9,686 nucleotides of DNA from the NCBI GenBank assembly GCA_015493625.1, contig WGCT01000393.1, forward strand, positions 1 through 9,686, written 5' to 3'. Each line of letters starts with the position of its first letter. The stretch's first letter is position 1. Shown in pieces: positions 8,368-9,686 of this stretch. The translations under genes were made by a program, and so were the position numbers. The notes beneath the pieces are model-generated. The model saw nothing but the letters and a program-made list of their open reading frames with translations, ran no database searches and was not told the origin of the DNA. Source of the DNA: Draconibacterium sp. (GTDB taxonomy: Bacteria > Bacteroidota > Bacteroidia > Bacteroidales > Prolixibacteraceae).

Positions 8368-8375
8368 TAATTTTG
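8368..8375 (+). promoter_or_regulatory. Candidate -7 element (TAATTTTG) for the folM-folX operon
   Basis: TAATTTTG fits TAnnTTTG exactly. The spacing of 21 bases to GTTG at 8343-8346 suits the Bacteroidota -33/-7 arrangement, although GTTG is only three-quarters of the TTTG consensus. The last five bases lie within the 17-bp dyad at 8371-8387, so a protein bound to the dyad would block polymerase. Confidence 0.35.
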
Positions 8376-8387
8376 ATTTAATCAAAA
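8371..8387. promoter_or_regulatory. 17-bp perfect dyad, candidate operator
   Basis: TTTTGATT (8371-8378) and AATCAAAA (8380-8387) are exact inverted copies around a single central T. The dyad overlaps the predicted -7 element of the rightward promoter and its start site, the usual position for a repressor. It resembles an FNR/CRP-type half-site pair (TTGAT...ATCAA), but the spacer is 3 bases where those boxes have 4, so I do not assign a regulator. Confidence 0.45.
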
Positions 8388-8394
8388 GAATAAT

Positions 8395-8474
8395 ACCCAA
8401 ACAACCACAAATTGCCAATTCTCAGAAACCCAATTGGAATTAAGTATTTGAAAAACCAAAAACCCAATTGGGTT
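8395..8474 (+). repeat. Three ACCCAA repeats at 33-34 base spacing, the last within a 14-bp palindrome
   Basis: ACCCAA occurs at 8395-8400, 8428-8433 and 8462-8467, with start-to-start offsets of 33 and 34. The second and third copies extend to a 12-base direct repeat AAACCCAATTGG (8426-8437 and 8460-8471). The third is the left half of the perfect 14-bp palindrome AACCCAATTGGGTT (8461-8474). In the predicted folM leader RNA, the single TTGGGT at 8468-8473 could pair with any of the three upstream copies. This could be an array of protein-binding sites or a set of alternative RNA hairpins. Confidence 0.5.
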
Positions 8475-8509
8475 GTGATTATTCTCAATAATATGATTAA
8501 CTTTTCAGC

Positions 8510-9256
8510 ATGAAACGAGCATTAATAACAGGAGCATCGAAACGAATAGGCAAAGCTATTGCCGGGTTTCTTGCTGAGAACGGGTGGAGTATTGTTGTCC
8601 ATTTCAATTCGTCAGAAAAACAAGCAAAAGAATTATCCGAAACTTTGCAATTAAAATATCCCAGTCAGAGTTTTGCTATTGCCAAAGCAAATCTTTTAAA
8701 TACCGATGAAGTTGCCGAACTTGTCCCCAATATTATTTCCCGTTTTGGCGAATTCGATTTGCTAATTAACAACGCATCGGTTTTTAATGGGGGGGCAATA
8801 AAAGAAACTCCGGATGACCTGTTCGAAATGCAGATGAATGTTAACCTTAAAGCTCCTTTTATTCTTATGCGCGATTTTGCAAAGCACTGTAAAAGAGGAA
8901 ATATTGTTAACCTTGTCGATACGAGAATTACTTCCAACAGATCGGATTTTGCCGCCTATTCACTTTCGAAAAAAGCACTTTGGGAATTGACCAAAATGGC
9001 TGCTTTGGAATTTGCCCCCGAAATTCGGGTAAATGCAATTGCACCGGGTGTTACTTTGCCTCCGGCAGATAAAGATGAGAATTATCTTAATAGTTTGGCA
9101 AGAAAGACTCCCATGAAAAAGGCGGGTGGGGTAGAACCAATTTTAAAAAGTATCGGCTATATTTTAGACAACAACCATTTAACCGGACAATTACTTTTTG
9201 CCGATGGTGGCGAGAATCTGGGAACTGCTCCCGGTTTTGCGAACCAAGAAAGATAA
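8510..9256 (+). CDS. folM: FolM-like pteridine reductase (dihydromonapterin reductase), SDR family
   Basis: Cytoplasmic short-chain dehydrogenase, predicted to reduce dihydromonapterin to tetrahydromonapterin (and possibly dihydrofolate) with NADPH. The 248 residues start with the nucleotide-binding motif TGASKRIG (7-14), whose Arg-Ile-Gly form is shared with FolM and protozoan pteridine reductase PTR1. NNAS follows at 87-90. The usual catalytic Ser is replaced by D137, 13 residues before Y150, with K154 completing YSLSK. That Asp-Tyr-Lys triad and spacing match PTR1 and FolM and argue against a FabG-type ketoreductase. VNAIAPG (174-180) and the C-terminal DGG (232-234) are normal for the family. 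An in-frame TAA lies four codons before the Met, fixing the start. It sits 26 bases ahead of a folX-like gene, a partnership that supports the pterin role. Substrate choice between monapterin, dihydrofolate and other pterins is inferred. Confidence 0.8.
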   Translation: MKRALITGASKRIGKAIAGFLAENGWSIVVHFNSSEKQAKELSETLQLKYPSQSFAIAKANLLNTDEVAELVPNIISRFGEFDLLINNASVFNGGAIKETPDDLFEMQMNVNLKAPFILMRDFAKHCKRGNIVNLVDTRITSNRSDFAAYSLSKKALWELTKMAALEFAPEIRVNAIAPGVTLPPADKDENYLNSLARKTPMKKAGGVEPILKSIGYILDNNHLTGQLLFADGGENLGTAPGFANQER

Positions 9257-9282
9257 GAAACGATAAACTTAAACTGCTAATT

Positions 9283-9636
9283 ATGACAAAAATAAGAGTT
9301 AAGAATCTGTTAATCAGAACCTACATTGGATTTAACCCCGATGAGTTAATAAACAAACAAGATGTAATTATTAACATTGAAATAGAAACCGATATTCCTG
9401 AGTTGGCAATGACAGCCGATGAACCTCACGACATTTTAGATTATAAAACAATTACAAAAAAGGTAATTGCATTGGTTCAGGAGGGGCGGTTTAAACTTCT
9501 CGAAGTACTTACCCAAAACATTCTTAATTTAATTATGAATGACAAGAAGGTGAAACGGGCAAAAGTTGAGGTAGATAAACCGCATGCACTTCGTTTTGCC
9601 GAATCGGTATCGGTTGAGATGGAAGCAAAAAGATAG
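9283..9636 (+). CDS. folX: FolX-like dihydroneopterin triphosphate 2'-epimerase
   Basis: Cytoplasmic enzyme of the dihydroneopterin aldolase/epimerase fold, predicted to convert dihydroneopterin triphosphate to dihydromonapterin triphosphate. The 117 residues match the length of E. coli FolX (about 120). From memory of that protein, similarity runs along the whole chain: IRVKNLLIRTYIGF at the N-terminus, then LDYKTITK (52-59), RFKLLEVLTQ (69-78) and VDKPHALRFAESVS (97-110), which closely matches VDK/IDKLHALRYADSVS of FolX. Candidate active-site residues by family analogy are Y54, E74 and K99. HALRFAES favours FolX over the aldolase FolB, though FolB activity cannot be excluded, since the families overlap and many FolB enzymes also epimerise. 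It is 26 bases after the folM-like gene on the same strand, almost certainly one operon. No Shine-Dalgarno site is seen; the bases before the ATG are AT-rich. Confidence 0.8.
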   Translation: MTKIRVKNLLIRTYIGFNPDELINKQDVIINIEIETDIPELAMTADEPHDILDYKTITKKVIALVQEGRFKLLEVLTQNILNLIMNDKKVKRAKVEVDKPHALRFAESVSVEMEAKR

Positions 9637-9646
9637 TATTAAAATT

Positions 9647-9683
9647 TTAGTCATGCCCTGACTTCCCGTCAGGGTATGACTAA
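9647..9683. repeat. Strong hairpin after folX: terminator or REP-like palindrome
   Basis: TAGTCATGCCCTGAC (9648-9662) pairs with GTCAGGGTATGACTA (9668-9682) over 15 bp with one G-T wobble and a 5-base TTCCC loop; the T9647-A9683 pair makes 16. The stem is much more GC-rich than its surroundings. For the + strand no T-run is visible before the window ends three bases later. On the minus strand the hairpin would be followed by TAAAATTTTAA, a weak U-rich tail. It begins 11 bases after the folX stop, so it may end this operon, or it may be a dispersed palindromic repeat. Confidence 0.55.
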
Positions 9684-9686
9684 CAG

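Larger units (their letters stand above)
8324..8509. promoter_or_regulatory. Divergent control region between the tlpA-like and folM-like genes
   Basis: This 186-base spacer must hold promoters for both directions. Rightward, TAATTTTG (8368-8375) is an exact TAnnTTTG match, with GTTG (8343-8346) 21 bases upstream as a weak -33; transcription would start near 8382 and leave a leader of about 125 nt. Leftward, CCAATTTA (8359-8366) reads TAAATTGG on the minus strand, one mismatch from consensus, and is weak. The region also carries a 17-bp dyad, a 14-bp palindrome and a regularly spaced repeat, listed separately. I see no open reading frame of note here. Confidence 0.5.

Noticed and set aside
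8371..8387. An FNR or CRP box
   Set aside because: The half-sites TTGAT/ATCAA are right, but they are 3 bases apart, where the known boxes have 4; the wider dyad is better described as an unassigned operator.
8510..9256. FabG-type 3-oxoacyl-ACP reductase
   Set aside because: The catalytic Ser is replaced by Asp at the PTR1/FolM position and the gene pairs with folX, which fits pterin reduction better.

Overview
The window looks like chromosomal DNA of a Bacteroidota bacterium, probably of the Marinilabiliales/Prolixibacteraceae type. This is an inference from four things: a type IX secretion (T9SS) type A sorting domain on the first protein, a TlpA-like thioredoxin with a long N-terminal extension, exact matches to the Bacteroidota -7 promoter element TAnnTTTG upstream of two genes, and AT-rich DNA whose starts lack Shine-Dalgarno sites. 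No rRNA, tRNA, CRISPR array, insertion sequence or phage gene is visible. Six protein genes fill nearly all of the window, and the longest gap is about 250 bases.

Layout. (1) 1-1698 (+): 3' part of a secreted clan GH-A glycoside hydrolase, GH39-like, with a C-terminal T9SS sorting domain; its true start lies left of the window. (2) 1699-1944: two terminator-like hairpins, then the leader of the next gene. (3) 1945-4437 (+): a soluble hybrid histidine kinase, coiled coil-PAS-PAS-GAF-HisKA-HATPase-receiver. (4) 4438-6828 (-): a secreted GH78-type alpha-L-rhamnosidase whose stop codon directly abuts that of the kinase. (5) 6911-8323 (-): an exported TlpA/ResA-like thiol-disulfide protein, possibly co-transcribed with the rhamnosidase. 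(6) 8324-8509: a divergent control region with two perfect palindromes and a regularly spaced repeat. (7) 8510-9256 and 9283-9636 (+): a folM-like pteridine reductase and a folX-like dihydroneopterin triphosphate epimerase, a likely operon. (8) 9637-9686: a strong 16-bp-stem hairpin at the window edge.

How the genes fit together. The two glycoside hydrolases suggest breakdown of rhamnose-containing plant or algal polysaccharide, but no SusC/SusD pair, HTCS regulator or sulfatase is visible, so this is not a canonical polysaccharide utilisation locus within these limits. The kinase has no DNA-binding output and must signal through partners elsewhere. The folM-folX pair is a coherent metabolic unit: FolX makes dihydromonapterin triphosphate and FolM reduces dihydromonapterin to tetrahydromonapterin. 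The reductase carries the Asp-Tyr-Lys triad of pteridine reductases in place of the usual Ser-Tyr-Lys.

I see no convincing wholly new system. The least explained sequence is the 8324-8509 control region: a 17-bp dyad overlaps a predicted -7 element, followed by three ACCCAA repeats at 33-34 bp spacing, the last inside a 14-bp palindrome. The edge hairpin at 9647-9683 is also unexplained.
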